From contig NW_025064884.1 in assembly GCF_019112545.1 (NCBI RefSeq), positions 248,001 through 312,000 on the forward strand: a stretch of 64,000 nt of DNA. Direction: 5' to 3'. Source of the DNA: Guyanagaster necrorhizus (taxonomy: Eukaryota; Basidiomycota; Agaricomycetes; Agaricales; Physalacriaceae). The notes under the pieces were generated by a model that was not told the DNA's origin, did not search any database, and saw only the letters and a program-made list of their open reading frames with translations. Positions 1 through 10,887 of this stretch are shown here, in pieces (the stretch's first letter is position 1; every line of letters begins with the position of its first letter). The position numbers and the translations under genes are program-made.

Positions 1-241
1 GCGTTGAAGGGCGCATCACTTGCGAATCCTACTAAGAAAGCTCGCAGGTACCAGCCGGTTCAGTTTGCCAGTGACGATGAAGAGTGATAAAGGAATCAAA
101 TACCACGCCTGTGCATATAAAGTAGAATTACTACGCCTGAGATACTATGTATACCATTGCCTATCTGAGTCTCGGCCGTTGGTCTCGATACGACGAAATC
201 TACTGTAACACAGCTTCTGCACCTTGCTCCACAGCACTACT

Positions 242-1062
242 ATGCATTTGCCTCCGTCGTCAGACATCGAACAAGAAAGGTATACTTGTCAAATATCTGC
301 ATGACTTGTATTCTTATGGATTCCTTAGGCCTGTCATTCATATCAGTGTGTTTTACTCGCTAAGCGCCTCTTCCTGTCGTTCACATCGCTTCAGTTCGCG
401 ATGCTCGAGGCCGTACAAATGTTTCTGGTTCGACTAGTAATGTTCAAGAGCCCACCGATCCTACCCACGACTATGCGATAGGTCTCTGCCCAACGCCCAT
501 CCTTGACCTTGCTCTTCTTTTGTCTTCGGCGCCTGATGCAGACCCGCCTACCCATTATGAATATGTTGAACTCTGGTATTCTATCTTCACTCATTTCTTC
601 CCTGGGCACACAATTATGCCAGGTTGGGAGATTCCCTTCTCTTCCGACTATTACAACAATGAAAGGCACTCTTCCGGCTACCAGAATGTATCCTTGGCCG
701 TGTTCCCCCCTGCCCAGGTGCAGCCCCTTGTATTGGTGCAGGTATGGTCCCAAGCGGACTTTGACAACCCTCACCTGCGAGACGCTGCGGCCTTGGAATC
801 CTCCCATTTATTCGATCATCTTGCCCCGTACAGCGAGTACCCACAGATCATGGTGATTGCTGCGATGGGGATGAGCTGGAGGGCTATCAAGAGAAATGCG
901 CTCCTCTCAAGCGACGAGGCGGAGAACCCTTGGTTGAGCACGTCGCACCACAGGGCGGAATCCACCTGTGAATGGATGCCCAACGTCGTTAGCCAAGTCA
1001 GCTGGGAGGTGCTAGAGAGATTGGTTGCTTCCGTGAAGCGGTCATCGTTGCAGGCTCTTTGA
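242..1062 (+). CDS. Hypothetical protein, agaricomycete-type, two or more exons
   Basis: A long open frame runs to the TGA at 1060-1062 and reads as ordinary folded protein (aromatic-rich, WYSIFTHFFPG, then VLVQVWSQADF). The frame stays open upstream of any ATG, so at least one intron must precede it. The best joint is an ATG at 242 giving MHLPPSSDIEQE, a GT donor at 280 and an acceptor at 436-437 continuing with NVQEPTDPTHDYAIG. That intron is long for this genome, so a small extra exon could lie inside it. The predicted product is about 220 residues with no signal peptide or membrane segment. I do not recognise a named domain. Poly-G runs follow the stop near 1065-1100. The last exon is well supported; the 5' end is provisional. 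Confidence 0.6.
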
Positions 1063-1350
1063 AAAGGGGGGGAGATTGCGAAAAGCCGTGAGGGGGGGGC
1101 ACTGTATTTGTATCGTTCATTTTGCATTTTTGTCCGTTATCTTTCGGAAGCCGGACCGGTCACCATCGCGATAGCATTGCCGGTCGTGTTAGCATGTGAT
1201 TTACATCAGTTATCGGTTTTTGTAATGCGAAGCAGTCATTCATCCGATTCTTCTGCCAGCTCGAACGTGGATTCCACGCGTCCTCGCTTCCCGTCTCGTT
1301 GGGCTGTCCATAGAATCGGCGCCGCAGTCGTCACCCAAGTTCTTGCCAGG

Positions 1351-3411
1351 ATGTCGTTGTCCCCCGTCAAGCAACACGAGGATCCTGAGCTTCCCGGGCC
1401 CTACATTACTGAGTCTACGTCTCTTCTTAATTCGAAGCAGGAGACTCCATGCGAGGCAAACCCGAGAACGCGAGGTGCAGTATGGTCTGCCTTGACCACG
1501 CTCATGGTCGCAGCCTTGGTAGTCCTGTTCTTCTTCCAGGATTCTCTTCCAGACGGCATCGCGCCCTGGCTAGGCGCTCTCCCAAAAGACCCAATGCTTG
1601 CTGCCCTAAAGATCCTGGAAAGGGCACCTGTTATCGTGAGTCACACTGGTTCTCCATATCACACATCCATCTGAAAGCACGCCAAGGATGGACACATCGG
1701 TTAGTGATAACGCTGCTGTTCCATTTTTCATTAATATTATAAACTTTCCCCAAGACCTCCCGTGGCTCGTACGCATGGAATACGCCAACAATATCTCTGC
1801 TGTCGATCTCGAATCCACGATGCCCGGCCATGTGGATATTCCTAGACTTCGACAGGGCAAAGTCGGGGGTTTCTTCTGGTTGGGATGTCCTACCCTTCTT
1901 TCAAAATATTAAACTGAGCCCTTGAACACAGGTCGGTATTCGTTGATTGTGCGGATCCAGAAGCAGAGGGCCCCGAATTTTTGTCTGCAACATGGAAAGT
2001 CAGGTCTGAAGTTATCTTTATTACCGCATTTCAGGGTTGCCTAACGAGCATTCTGCAGGGATACCATAGAGCAAATTGACTCCGCAAGAATGTCGATCGA
2101 GAAATATCCTGATGTGAACTTCTTTTTTTAGAATATGAAGGAACAAAGACTCAGGTGTTCGTTTGTAGACATTTCAGCTCGCTCTTGGCTCATCAGAAAT
2201 CAAGTCTGCCATTACCAAAGGCAAAATTGCGAGCCTTATCGGTGTCGAAGGGTACGTCCTATCCCCATTCAAGTGCCTATGATGTTGCGCTAGTATGCGT
2301 CATTGTTTGTTCCGGTGAATCGTGTATTCTCCCCGTCCACGATGCTCTATTTCCTTTCTGATGTCAGTCATTTATGCTGTTAAAGTGGTCATCAGCTAGG
2401 AAACTCAATCGCTGCTCTTCGGCAATATCATTCTCTGGGCGTTCGATATATGACTTTGACCCATGTCTGTCATAATGCATTCGCGGACTCCTGCGGATTT
2501 TATCCCGGAAAGAAGCCGCGACATGGTGGTCTCAGGTATAACTCTTTCAAATTTTCTACTCTGTGAGCTTCTTACGACTTGCGTCATTGTCTTCCAGTAC
2601 CCTTGGGTATGCACTCATCGATGAAATGAACCGCCTCGGCGTGCTAGTGGATCTCTCACATACTTCGGATGCGACTGCGGCCCAAGCTTTGAACTATTCT
2701 AAAGCACCCGTGATATGGTCTCATTCGTCATCGAGAGCTGTACACGACCATGTTAGAAACATCCCTGATGAAGTGTTGAAATTAGTAGGTACTGGGGAAG
2801 GGCAAAGTGATGCTGTTATCATGGTCAGTTGTGTCCCCTTCTTTTCTGCCACACCACTTTGGCGCAGTGGCGCTGCCAATCATGTCACCTTTCGTAACTC
2901 TGCCTGTCTAATTGTTTGATTTATCCTTTCTCCAATTGGTTTAGGTAAACTTCGCGCCCAATTTCGTAGCAGACCCTGGTCAGGCAACCTTACAAGCTGT
3001 GGCTAATCATGTCGAACATATCGCAAGCGTTACGGGAAAGCAACAGTATGTTTCGTCGGCCCTGAAATATGTCATATTCATAATTGCTTCTTCTTCGAAG
3101 TGTTGGCATAGGGAGTGATTTCGATGGTATCGGGAGTACTCCCGCAGGGTTGGAGGACGTGTCAACATATCCTGCATTGGTGAGGTTCATTTAACTGCAT
3201 CACCGGCGAAAAGTTTCTGATGGTGGATGGCTATAGGTAGCGGAATTGTACCGGAGAGGTTGGAATAAGTACGAACTAGCAGGGTTCACAGGGGGGCAAT
3301 CTACTGCGGATTTTCGAAGGCGCGGAGAAGGTGTCGAACCGACTGAAAGACTCGGGCATGGCTCCCGTGTACGATATCTATGACAAGAGGAAAGATATAC
3401 CTGGCAAATAG
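1351..3411 (+). CDS. Membrane dipeptidase (peptidase M19), frame broken near the C terminus
   Basis: Renal-dipeptidase family (M19), a zinc enzyme that cleaves dipeptides. Reading from the ATG at 1351, a hydrophobic anchor ([15 protein letters not shown], about residues 47-61) follows a short cytoplasmic tail. Exons joined by eye are 1351-1635, 1687-1699, 1755-1878, 1932-2003, 2059-2113, 2169-2251, 2386-2535, then from about 2598, 2945-3045, 3101-3179 and 3237 onward. Family metal-site motifs are all visible: DGHIDLPWLV, the glutamate in [33 protein letters not shown] and GSDFDGIG. The C-terminal family tail ([10 protein letters not shown] through VYDIYDKR, stop 3409-3411) is present, but in another frame: a six-G run at 3291-3296 shifts translation so that it stops at 3381-3383. 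A five-G run would restore the family reading. This could be a real mutation or a base-calling error. Confidence 0.85.
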
Positions 3412-4160
3412 TCTTGTCTTATTCTAGTACTGATGAAATAAACTGGACAGTGTAACTCCGCATCCTTCGACATCTCCGATCCGTCTAATGTTCTCATCAG
3501 ATCTTGGTGATAGGAAATCTCGGCCATTTCCTTGAACAATCCTGGAGACAGTTCTCTAAAGTCAATTACATTGTGTGCTGGCTACGGAAATTATTCTGAG
3601 CCCGATACAGAGAAGACATGAGGCTCGAGATCGCATGTAATCCTTTCTTTGATGGACAGCCTTCATCATGAACTCTTGGCCGTGGTTTGATCATTTGGGT
3701 AGAATGAGAGGTTTGATCAACACCTTTTGATGCCGGTCGTCGGTGTCTGTAAACCAGTACTTTACAAGGCCGGTACCATGTCTCAGAGACCTCGAGGCCA
3801 AAACGGAATAAAATGGTCAAGGCAACAGGACAAGGCAAGTGCCGCAGATTGATGACGATGGATGGCGAGAGCTTTTTAAGGGGTAATTCGCGACAAAGAC
3901 TTACTGACTCGTTCTCACTTTCTTTGTTTTCTTGGCCAGGCGCTGATACTATAGATTACATTGGGGAGTTTTTTTTTTGCAGCCCCCAAGTTTTCCATGC
4001 TTATGTGCTTCTCTACTGTGCAGACGTCTCTGTGATCATCACGAAATATTCGGACACTTTGCTCACTGCCGCGGTGGAAGTTCTGTATGTCAATCAAATT
4101 CTTTCAGTATTTGACGTTTACATTGAATACCTTTATCTGTTGTCGTTATAAGTTCTAATA
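3412..4160. other. Intergenic, no gene seen
   Basis: Between the dipeptidase and the next gene. The first bases probably hold the dipeptidase 3' UTR (an AATAAA-like gaaataaac near 3435). Open frames here on both strands have no recognisable family and no convincing splice pattern. A 5' exon of the downstream membrane protein could lie near 4010-4090, but I cannot establish it. Confidence 0.4.
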
Positions 4161-5029
4161 ATGTCTACCAGTATTCCTCATTTGTCATTTCCCACCGCGT
4201 CTACCACTTCCATGGCTTCGGGAAGTAAGTCAGACAGTTCAAGTTTACGGTAGCTATTGTGACGGGCGTAGTGGGAGGTGTATCCACATGTGTTGTGATC
4301 GGACTGGTGGTTTATCTGCTTGTTCAAATGCGAAGACAATGCGAAGACAAAGGCAAGGACTCCGACAGGCGGGCTATGACACAGAAAAAGGTCCGGCGAT
4401 CACAAAAAATATCCCACCGCTTCCGGCAGCGTATCACAGCAAAAAAGAGTTCTCCTCTTGGTCCACCGAGAGCCTTCAGCCAGTCCGTCCCGCGATTAAG
4501 GTGATTACCGACATTTCGATCGGCAAGTCTCTACCCAAGTCGCCAGGCAAACCTACGACGCCTAAGTGGAAACTGAAACGAGTACTAGTGCCGCGACTCT
4601 CGCGTCTTCCGCCTTTTCCTATGCCGGGTCGAGCTCGCTCTCGCCTGTCCTTTTCACGATCGAGCAGATCGAGCAGTCGCCAGGCCACGAAAATAGACAT
4701 AGCACCTCCGGTTCCAGTTCTTCCTTCCCCCTCGCTACCCCCTACCCCCCTACTGTCCATACAAGTGTCGACACCAGCTGGTGTATCTTCAACCTTTCCT
4801 TTTTTTCTCTTCGGCTTTCTCCACACCATCAGTCGCCACTGCCTTGCGCTCGCTTCCACCTACCACACTCACCACCCCAACATCAGTCTTCCCAGATTCA
4901 GATGTCCCGTCATCAGCGGTTTCCCCACTGTACACTCTTTCGCCTGCGTTTCCATCACCATCAATGTTTTCGTCACCAGTTGACACTCTGCCATCTGTTA
5001 AATCAGCGCCCTATCCTATCTTGAGATGA
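4161..5029 (+). CDS. Small Ser/Thr/Pro-rich single-pass membrane protein, frame uncertain
   Basis: An ATG at 4161 opens a Ser/Thr-rich leader (MSTSIPHLSFPTASTTSMAS). A short intron (about 4225-4253) joins it to a clear membrane span (TIVTGVVGGVSTCVVIGLVVYL) followed by basic residues (QMRRQ). This matches the common agaricomycete design of a secreted or surface Ser/Thr-rich region, one helix and a proline/serine-rich cytoplasmic tail. Coding-like tail sequence continues but changes frame: GPAITKNIPPLPAAYHSKK in one frame, then TSAATLASSAFSYAGSS in a second, then a Ser/Pro-rich end (PTTLTTPTSVF) to the TGA at 5027-5029. Introns can explain the last two changes (for example 4765-4832), but no GT donor explains the first, near 4330-4370. 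The gene may be frameshifted or the assembly may carry an indel. There is no catalytic domain and no assigned function. Confidence 0.5.
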
Positions 5030-5622
5030 CGCCTTTTCTCCGGCTCCCGTCATCGCTTATCATCATGTCGCGTGGATGCCTCGTACTAGGTAGACGGGAC
5101 CGATGGCAATGGACTCTTTATATATATCGCCTGATTATTTATTTAAATTATTTGGTGTTAACTTATGAACTCCTGTACTAGCATAGCCTGTACGTTACTA
5201 TGCATAATCTCTCGGCGCTAAAACTTGGTCTGGCCGCAGTTGCGGCCAGACGCTTCGCGCAGTACTAGTATGGCCGTGGTACGAAGGCTTGTGGGGTGAC
5301 CTAAGACCATTTCGCGATCATCGCAGGATGAAGAGTTCAACGAGTGGATACTGGACAGACTGAAATCTGGAGCAAGCTTGAAAGCGAACGAACGAACCTG
5401 CGAACATTAGTCCGGACCCGCCTGAAAATCCTCGATCACCATGATCAGCACGACTCTCATCGCGAAAAGGTGTCAGCCAGTTCAGCAGTCAGCCAGTTCA
5501 AACCAGCTTACAGCGAAGAAAGAAGACCGTTATAGATCAAAAACGGTGTCAGCTGGCGTACATGATGGAAGCGTACATATGTCAATGACATCAGCAACGA
5601 AGTTTTCCTCCATCATCAATCT
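5030..5622. other. Intergenic between convergent genes
   Basis: AT-rich stretch near 5110-5170, then a perfect palindrome at 5228-5251 (listed separately). No supported gene. The right edge is the 3' side of the UCHL5 gene. Confidence 0.5.
5228..5251. repeat. 24-base perfect inverted repeat
   Basis: Two 11-base arms (GTCTGGCCGCA and its exact reverse complement) separated by GT. As RNA it would form a 10-bp GC-rich stem with an AGTT loop. It lies between two converging genes, so a transcription-end hairpin, a dyad protein-binding site or a mobile-element remnant are all possible. The sequence alone does not decide. Confidence 0.8.
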
Positions 5623-6794
5623 TCATCCATCATTTTGCCCTTTTCTCTGTGCAACTCGGGCCTTCATTTTAGTCTTCGCTGATTCTTTCACTCCTTCCAG
5701 TTTCCCTGCTTTAGCCAAGGCGAGAACCAACGCATGGACGAGACCAAAGTGATTGTGCCTTCGAACGCTGCTTTCAAACTAAAAATAATCAAAGGTGAAA
5801 CCGCATCCACGATGGAAAAGGATGATGAACTGACTGCCCAGCGATCTCTTTTTGAGGTTTCGGTAGAAATCTTGACGACAAGTTCTGCGGCTTCAGATTC
5901 TAGGTCAGCCGATTGCAGCTGCTGGAGCTGGGACTGCAATGATGGAAGAGGATCGTCTCGAACCGCCAGAAGACTGAACTCGAGCTAGGGTTGTGGGTAA
6001 ATTGTACGCCCAAAAGAGGGCCTATATAGACATACCGAGTTCTCCGGATATGTCGCTATTCTGGCTTCGATAGCGTCCCTGAAGTCAGGTTAGCAGGAGG
6101 GGAGCAGAGTGCTTTTCCAAAGGACGTACCGAGCCGCCTTCAGCCACCCTTCGCCGTGGTCTTCGTAATGACCGTGTCGGACTGCATGCGGTTTCAGACC
6201 ATCCAATTCATACACGGACCCCATCACTGGGAGGTATACAACGAAATGGTATGCTTCCTCCGTTCTCTTCGGTAGCCCTAGGCCATCCAAAGAAATTGCG
6301 CTGGGAGGTGAGAGAGAGTTGTGGGCTTCTCTAAGCCAGTCGGCACTTGTCATGACCATTCCACGTGTCTGAGGGTCCATGCCGGTGGTGAAGTTCATGA
6401 GTTCTCTCAGTTGGAAACCCATAGCCAGAGTAGGGACATTCCCGAGGGCGTTCAGAACTGCCAGCGTGGCACATGCGTTATTTACGACCTGATGCGCAAA
6501 AAAACCAGGGAAACTAGGATCGTATTGGCCTGCCACCGAAGAGCTTTCTGAGAGCGACGGGACCCATTTGAAGAGAAATATGAGGGCGTGGAGGGGCTGC
6601 AAGGAGGCCAGGGATTCAGGGTCAAGCGAGTACAGGTCGTCAACAATCAAAGGAACACCGAGGGTGTGCAACAGTTCTCTGGAATACAAGTATCACTATA
6701 AGGCAGGCAATTGAACAAGTGACGCGTCATACGTGAATACGCCCGGATCAGATTCCATTAATTGCCATCCATTGGATTCGTCTTCGTCTGACAT
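5623..6794 (-). CDS. Ubiquitin carboxyl-terminal hydrolase, UCH37/UCHL5 type (peptidase C12)
   Basis: Cysteine deubiquitinase that in other eukaryotes trims ubiquitin chains at the proteasome through Rpn13. The start ATG at 6794 gives MSDEDESNGWQLMESDPGVF, and the frame joins through an intron to TELLHTLGVPLIVDDLYSLD. The catalytic cysteine sits in QVVNNACATLAVLNALGN and the catalytic histidine in TEEAYHFVVYLPV, with the aspartate in YELDGLKPH. After the catalytic domain, spliced exons read KAARDAIEARIATYPENS, LEFSLLAVRDDPLPSLQ, a helical stretch ending KRDRW, then FESSVRRHNHFGLVHALV. This is the UCH37-specific C-terminal (KEKE/ULD) tail, so it is UCHL5 rather than the shorter UCHL1/L3 type. 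Stop at 5623-5625. It is divergent from MED31. Confidence 0.93.
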
Positions 6795-6965
6795 TTTGAT
6801 TATTCCTGACACGTAGTATATAATAGTATACCAGAGGATGCAGAGTGGCAAGCCTGCAGTAGAAAGGTAAAATTTCAGTGACGCGTACCACCACGTGGAT
6901 GATTTATTTGTCCAACCTGATCGACACTCTTGCAGCCAAACAAATCTTCAGAGTGCTCCTCTTCC
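6795..6965. promoter_or_regulatory. Shared promoter, UCHL5 / MED31
   Basis: The two start codons are 171 bases apart and point away from each other, so this interval must hold both 5' UTRs and both core promoters. An AT-rich patch (tagtatataatagtata near 6814-6830) could supply a TATA-like element on either strand. Confidence 0.6.
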
Positions 6966-7551
6966 ATGTTCAACGAAGCTGAAGGGTCTTCATCTGACCC
7001 CAAAGTTGCTAATAGAGCCAGGTTTGAGGTGATAACAACCCTTATACTTCCTTGATAAGCACTGAGTATTTTTTTTAGGTCGAGCTCGAATTTGTACAAT
7101 CTCTCGCAAACCCTTTCTATCTGCACTCTCTGGCCCAGCAGAATATCCTGGAACAGCCGGCTTTCATTAACTTTCTAGAATACCTCCAGTATTTCCGGGA
7201 TAAAAACTATGCTAGATTCATTCAGTCTGTAAAGACATACTGTTAACACCACTTGCCCTCATCTCTATCTTTCTGTCTAGCTATCCTCATGCATTGCACC
7301 ACCTCGAACTACTCCAGCATGCTCAGTTCCGCGCCGAAATGAAGAAGGATGAATTTTTGAGAGAACATCTGAATCAGAAACAGTTCGACCACTGGAGAAC
7401 ATGGTTTGTTTTCATCCACTCGTGGTTCGCAGACATCGTTGAAACAAGAGTTTATAGGCGCGATCCGTCGCACACGAACAAAACTAATGATACGTTCCCG
7501 GTGGATGGGGCAGAGGGACAAGCTCAAAATGGTGCGACGAGGAGTGCCTAG
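6966..7551 (+). CDS. MED31: Mediator complex subunit 31 (Soh1)
   Basis: Small, highly conserved subunit of the Mediator middle module linking activators to RNA polymerase II. The start ATG at 6966 reads [21 protein letters not shown], donor at 7029, then from 7079 [20 protein letters not shown], continuing [17 protein letters not shown]. An intron at 7225-7280 leads to [17 protein letters not shown] and [10 protein letters not shown]. This covers the whole Med31 core (normally about 100-130 residues). After WRTW the open frame continues to TAG at 7549-7551 with a low-conservation tail. A small further intron near 7404 is possible but no clean in-frame acceptor was found. Confidence 0.93.
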
Positions 7552-7745
7552 GAAGGTTCTTCAGCGCTTAATTAATAATTACGAAACATGATGATGAGAA
7601 TACTGTTGAGAACATAGATGCCTGTCCAATCATTCCTCGTATGTACGGAAACATACGAATCTTAATCATTTGGCGGCGATTGCCATCTTTGGACCGGACC
7701 GGGGTAATGGACTTTGTTTGACACGCATGCCCCTTTGTTCATTTC

Positions 7746-9615
7746 ATGCCTGTAACACCAGGAGACGATGAATACCCTTTCGAACACCATACTTTCAACC
7801 CCTCACAACCTTTCTTGAGGCAAGAAGATGAAGAAGCAGAAGACACTATTCTCGAGGAGCCTGTACATTTGGCGTCGAGAGAGGAAAAGAAACGCAGATG
7901 GTGGAAGAACGCGGTATTGAACGTGTTGTTTATTGCATCCTGGTGCGTGTCTTTGAATGGATGCAAAGTCGCATATGCGGCTGTATTCAACTCTGCTAAT
8001 GGACCTATGCTGGACCTTGCAGGTTCTTCTTTGCCACAGTGCTCTCTGTCTACAATAAATGGATGTTTTCAGACAAACACATGAACTTCAGGTTTCCCCT
8101 CTTTGTTACAACACTTCATATGTTTGTGCAATTTGCACTATCTGCGCTTTTTCGAGTCGTTTGGCCTCATCATTTCCGTCCCGAAAGGAGTCCGCAGCTT
8201 GAAGATTACGGGTGAGTAGGCTCTGCTTATGCTTCCCAGTCTGTCCCTTGTTTGCATACGAACGATAGACCGCGCAGTTCTTTAATATCGCTATTCCTTT
8301 TCACCGCCTGTTTATCTCCTTTCGTTCAGATTTGTTAAACGGTCTCTTGTACTTTAGGAAGAAAGTGGTTCCGACGGCTGTAGCCACCAGTCTAGACGTA
8401 GGACTGTCCAACTTCTCCCTCAAAATGATCTCATTATCTTTCTACAGTACGTCCCGTTAATTATGTTTGTGACCGCCCCTGATCTCTCCACTTTCTAGCC
8501 ATGTGCAAATCTTCCTCGCTTATATTTGTTCTTCTCTTTGCCTTCCTCTTCAAATTGGAAACATTTTCTTGGCGGCTGGTCGGAGTTATCTTTCTAATTT
8601 GCGCGGGTGTTCTTCTCATGGTCGCGACCGAAACACATTTCGTGCTCAAAGGATTTCTTTTTGTTATTAGTGCCAGTGCCCTGGGGGGCCTGCGCTGGGG
8701 CCTCACTCAGTTACTGTTGCGGAACAAGAAACTTGGTTTGGATAACCCTGCTGCCACTGTTTTCTGGATGTCGCCAGCTATGGGAATCTCCCTGGCTATA
8801 ATAAGCGCTATTGTAGAAGGATGGGGTACCGTTATACGCAGCGGTTTTTTTTCCACCTTGCCAAAGGCCCTGGAAACGATATTTTACCTGATAGCCCCCG
8901 GTGTCGTCGCATTTTGTATGGTCATGAGTGAATTTTAGTGAGTGACCATCAACAGCTGTTAATTCGGGTTGTTGATTAATGGTTGCTTATAGCATCATTC
9001 AACGAACGGGGATGGTGCCAATGTCGATCGCTGGCATAGCGAAGGAGGTAACAACGATTACTATCTCGGCATGGTTCTTTGGCGATGAGCTCACACCGTT
9101 GAATATTACCGGTGTAGCGATCACAGTTTGTGGTACGAGTTTTTTTCCGAACTGTCAGCGCCTTGATCGTCTAGCGTTTATTGCTCAGGTATCGTCTTAT
9201 TCACGTATCACAAGTATCTAAAGTCAGTCAACGCAACGGTGCCCTTGGATGCGCATGGAAATCCTGTGCTAACAGACGAAGAGTTGCTCGATGGGCATCA
9301 CATTCGGCTTGATGACTCGCTGCGATTAACGATAACGCGTGGCAGTGGAGGGTTTCATAGCGTGCGCTTATATTTTACGTTTGGAATTCCCGTTAGTTAT
9401 TCACGCAGGCCGAAACATAGGACGAAACTTCGGCGAGCTCCCGCCAATTGGTATTCACCGCCGAAGAGGAAACTGAGACTGGCGACGCGACGCTTCCGTC
9501 GGCTGCAACCACTAGAACTCGTCCGGACGCCGGGCTGCCAAACGGAGTTGGACACGATGATCTGCAATTTCAGTCACTCGAGTCCTCGGAAGTGCAAAAA
9601 GGATGGGCTTCATAA
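7746..9615 (+). CDS. Nucleotide-sugar/triose-phosphate transporter-like protein (SLC35C2 group)
   Basis: TPT/EamA-type transporter with ten helices, expected in Golgi or ER membranes. It starts MPVTPGDDEYPFEHHTF with an acidic cytosolic leader. Introns then join LNVLFIASW to FFFATVLSVYNKWMFS, PQLEDYG to KKVVPTAVATSLDVGLSNFS, and on to SFYTMCKSSSLIFVLLFA, ALGGLRWGLTQLLLRNK and AKEVTTITISAWFFGDEL. These are the typical motifs of the SLC35C2/Ymd8 branch (the KSS and GLRW motifs). The acceptor at 9420 restores an acidic tail (DETSASSRQLVFTAEEE) ending at TAA 9613-9615. The unspliced frame would run on to 9781 with a composition unlike protein. The substrate is not inferable. Confidence 0.9.
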
Positions 9616-10887
9616 GCTTCATTCATATAGAGGCGGGAGACAGAGTGAGCATCGGAATTTGGATAGCAGATTACGGATTCACGACATAGATGACGCAGAT
9701 GTAATTTATTCAGGTCCGAAAGGACGAAGGGGGATTGCGTTACATATCGTATACCGAGACGGCCTCTGTGTACCGCCTTGACCCCATTTGCATGCGGGGC
9801 TGTGTTTAGTGGACCACATACCTTCCGATCCATCATGCGTGGATGGCAATCAAGATGGGACGAACATTATTGAATCCGTGATTGTGGTTCCTGAGGGTGT
9901 GTCTAGACAGAAGTAGGGTGGCGAGTGGCGATTCTGCAGAGAAATACGGCTGCACGTGGTGGGAATCTGGATATGGAAGACGTACATGGTCGCGGAGTAT
10001 GGAGGTGGATTTGGATTTGAAGATAACGGTGAGGAAAGGGCACGAGAAAAGTTGAGTCAGCGATCCAGGGTAAAGATCAAGTGAGCCGGCTCGGAAGGGC
10101 AAAAAAATCTGGACCTACTATTTTATGGGCAAGATGTGATCACTGCTACGCGCGCCACCTGTTTGGGCGCACACATGGATGTGGGCCCGCTTGAAGATGG
10201 TAAGCGAGCAGCAAGTGAAGTGATGACATGGTTGGAAATGGGAATTGACAATATTTTTGAGAATGGGATATTACAAGATTGGGACCATTTTGGATTGATG
10301 TTGCATGTTTTCAAAGATGAACATGGGTTGATGGTGTGATGGGTGACGTAAAAACCCACGCTACACACGCTGCAGAAGATCAGCCACTTGGATGGACCTC
10401 CACGCTAAGCGACTGGCGCGCAGAAATGGACGGGTCTCAAGGAGACCAGCCAGTTTGACTTGGGCCCGAACCGACTCAGGCCAGTGGCTATCGAACGCGC
10501 TGGCTCGGTTGGAATAGTACCGAGTACACAGGATCTTACCCGCTAACGTTCACAGATTTCTGCCGATTCCTGATCCCAGCTCCTGTCTCTTTAGGCCGGC
10601 TCGAAGATCCGAGTCGGATTGGGCCAAGCTGCCCTACCGTACGGCGGCTGCCAAACGAATGACTGGTAATCTGGATACCCTTCGTGTCGCCGATGCCCGC
10701 TGAAACTCTGGATATTTCTGGTACCCTTTGATCCCTTATTTTGCCCTTATTTTCCAGCTATCATAGAATATAAATGAATTCTGTTACACCCGTGACTCTC
10801 GCAACTTCGGCCTCGAGGTCCAGGTACTCCATAAAAGCCATCTAAGCATTACCACTTGTTGGCCCGACGCTATCCCAGACTATCCCA
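9616..10887. other. Long intergenic region, one orphan ORF
   Basis: No recognisable gene. On the plus strand, 10136-10339 encodes a protein-like stretch (EVMTWLEMGIDNIFENG, then DWDHFGLMLHVFKDEHG) but lacks an ATG and has no convincing upstream exon. It may be a gene fragment. The last few hundred bases, including a possible TATA-like tataaatgaa near 10769, are probably the promoter of the Zn2Cys6 regulator. Confidence 0.4.

Noticed and set aside
391..807. Minus-strand ORF opposite the first gene
   Set aside because: Antisense shadow of the better-supported plus-strand frame; Arg/Gly-rich composition typical of shadows.
9421..9781. Unspliced extension of the transporter frame
   Set aside because: Arg/Lys-rich shadow composition. 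The intron at 9362-9420 restores a normal acidic C-terminal tail ending at 9615.
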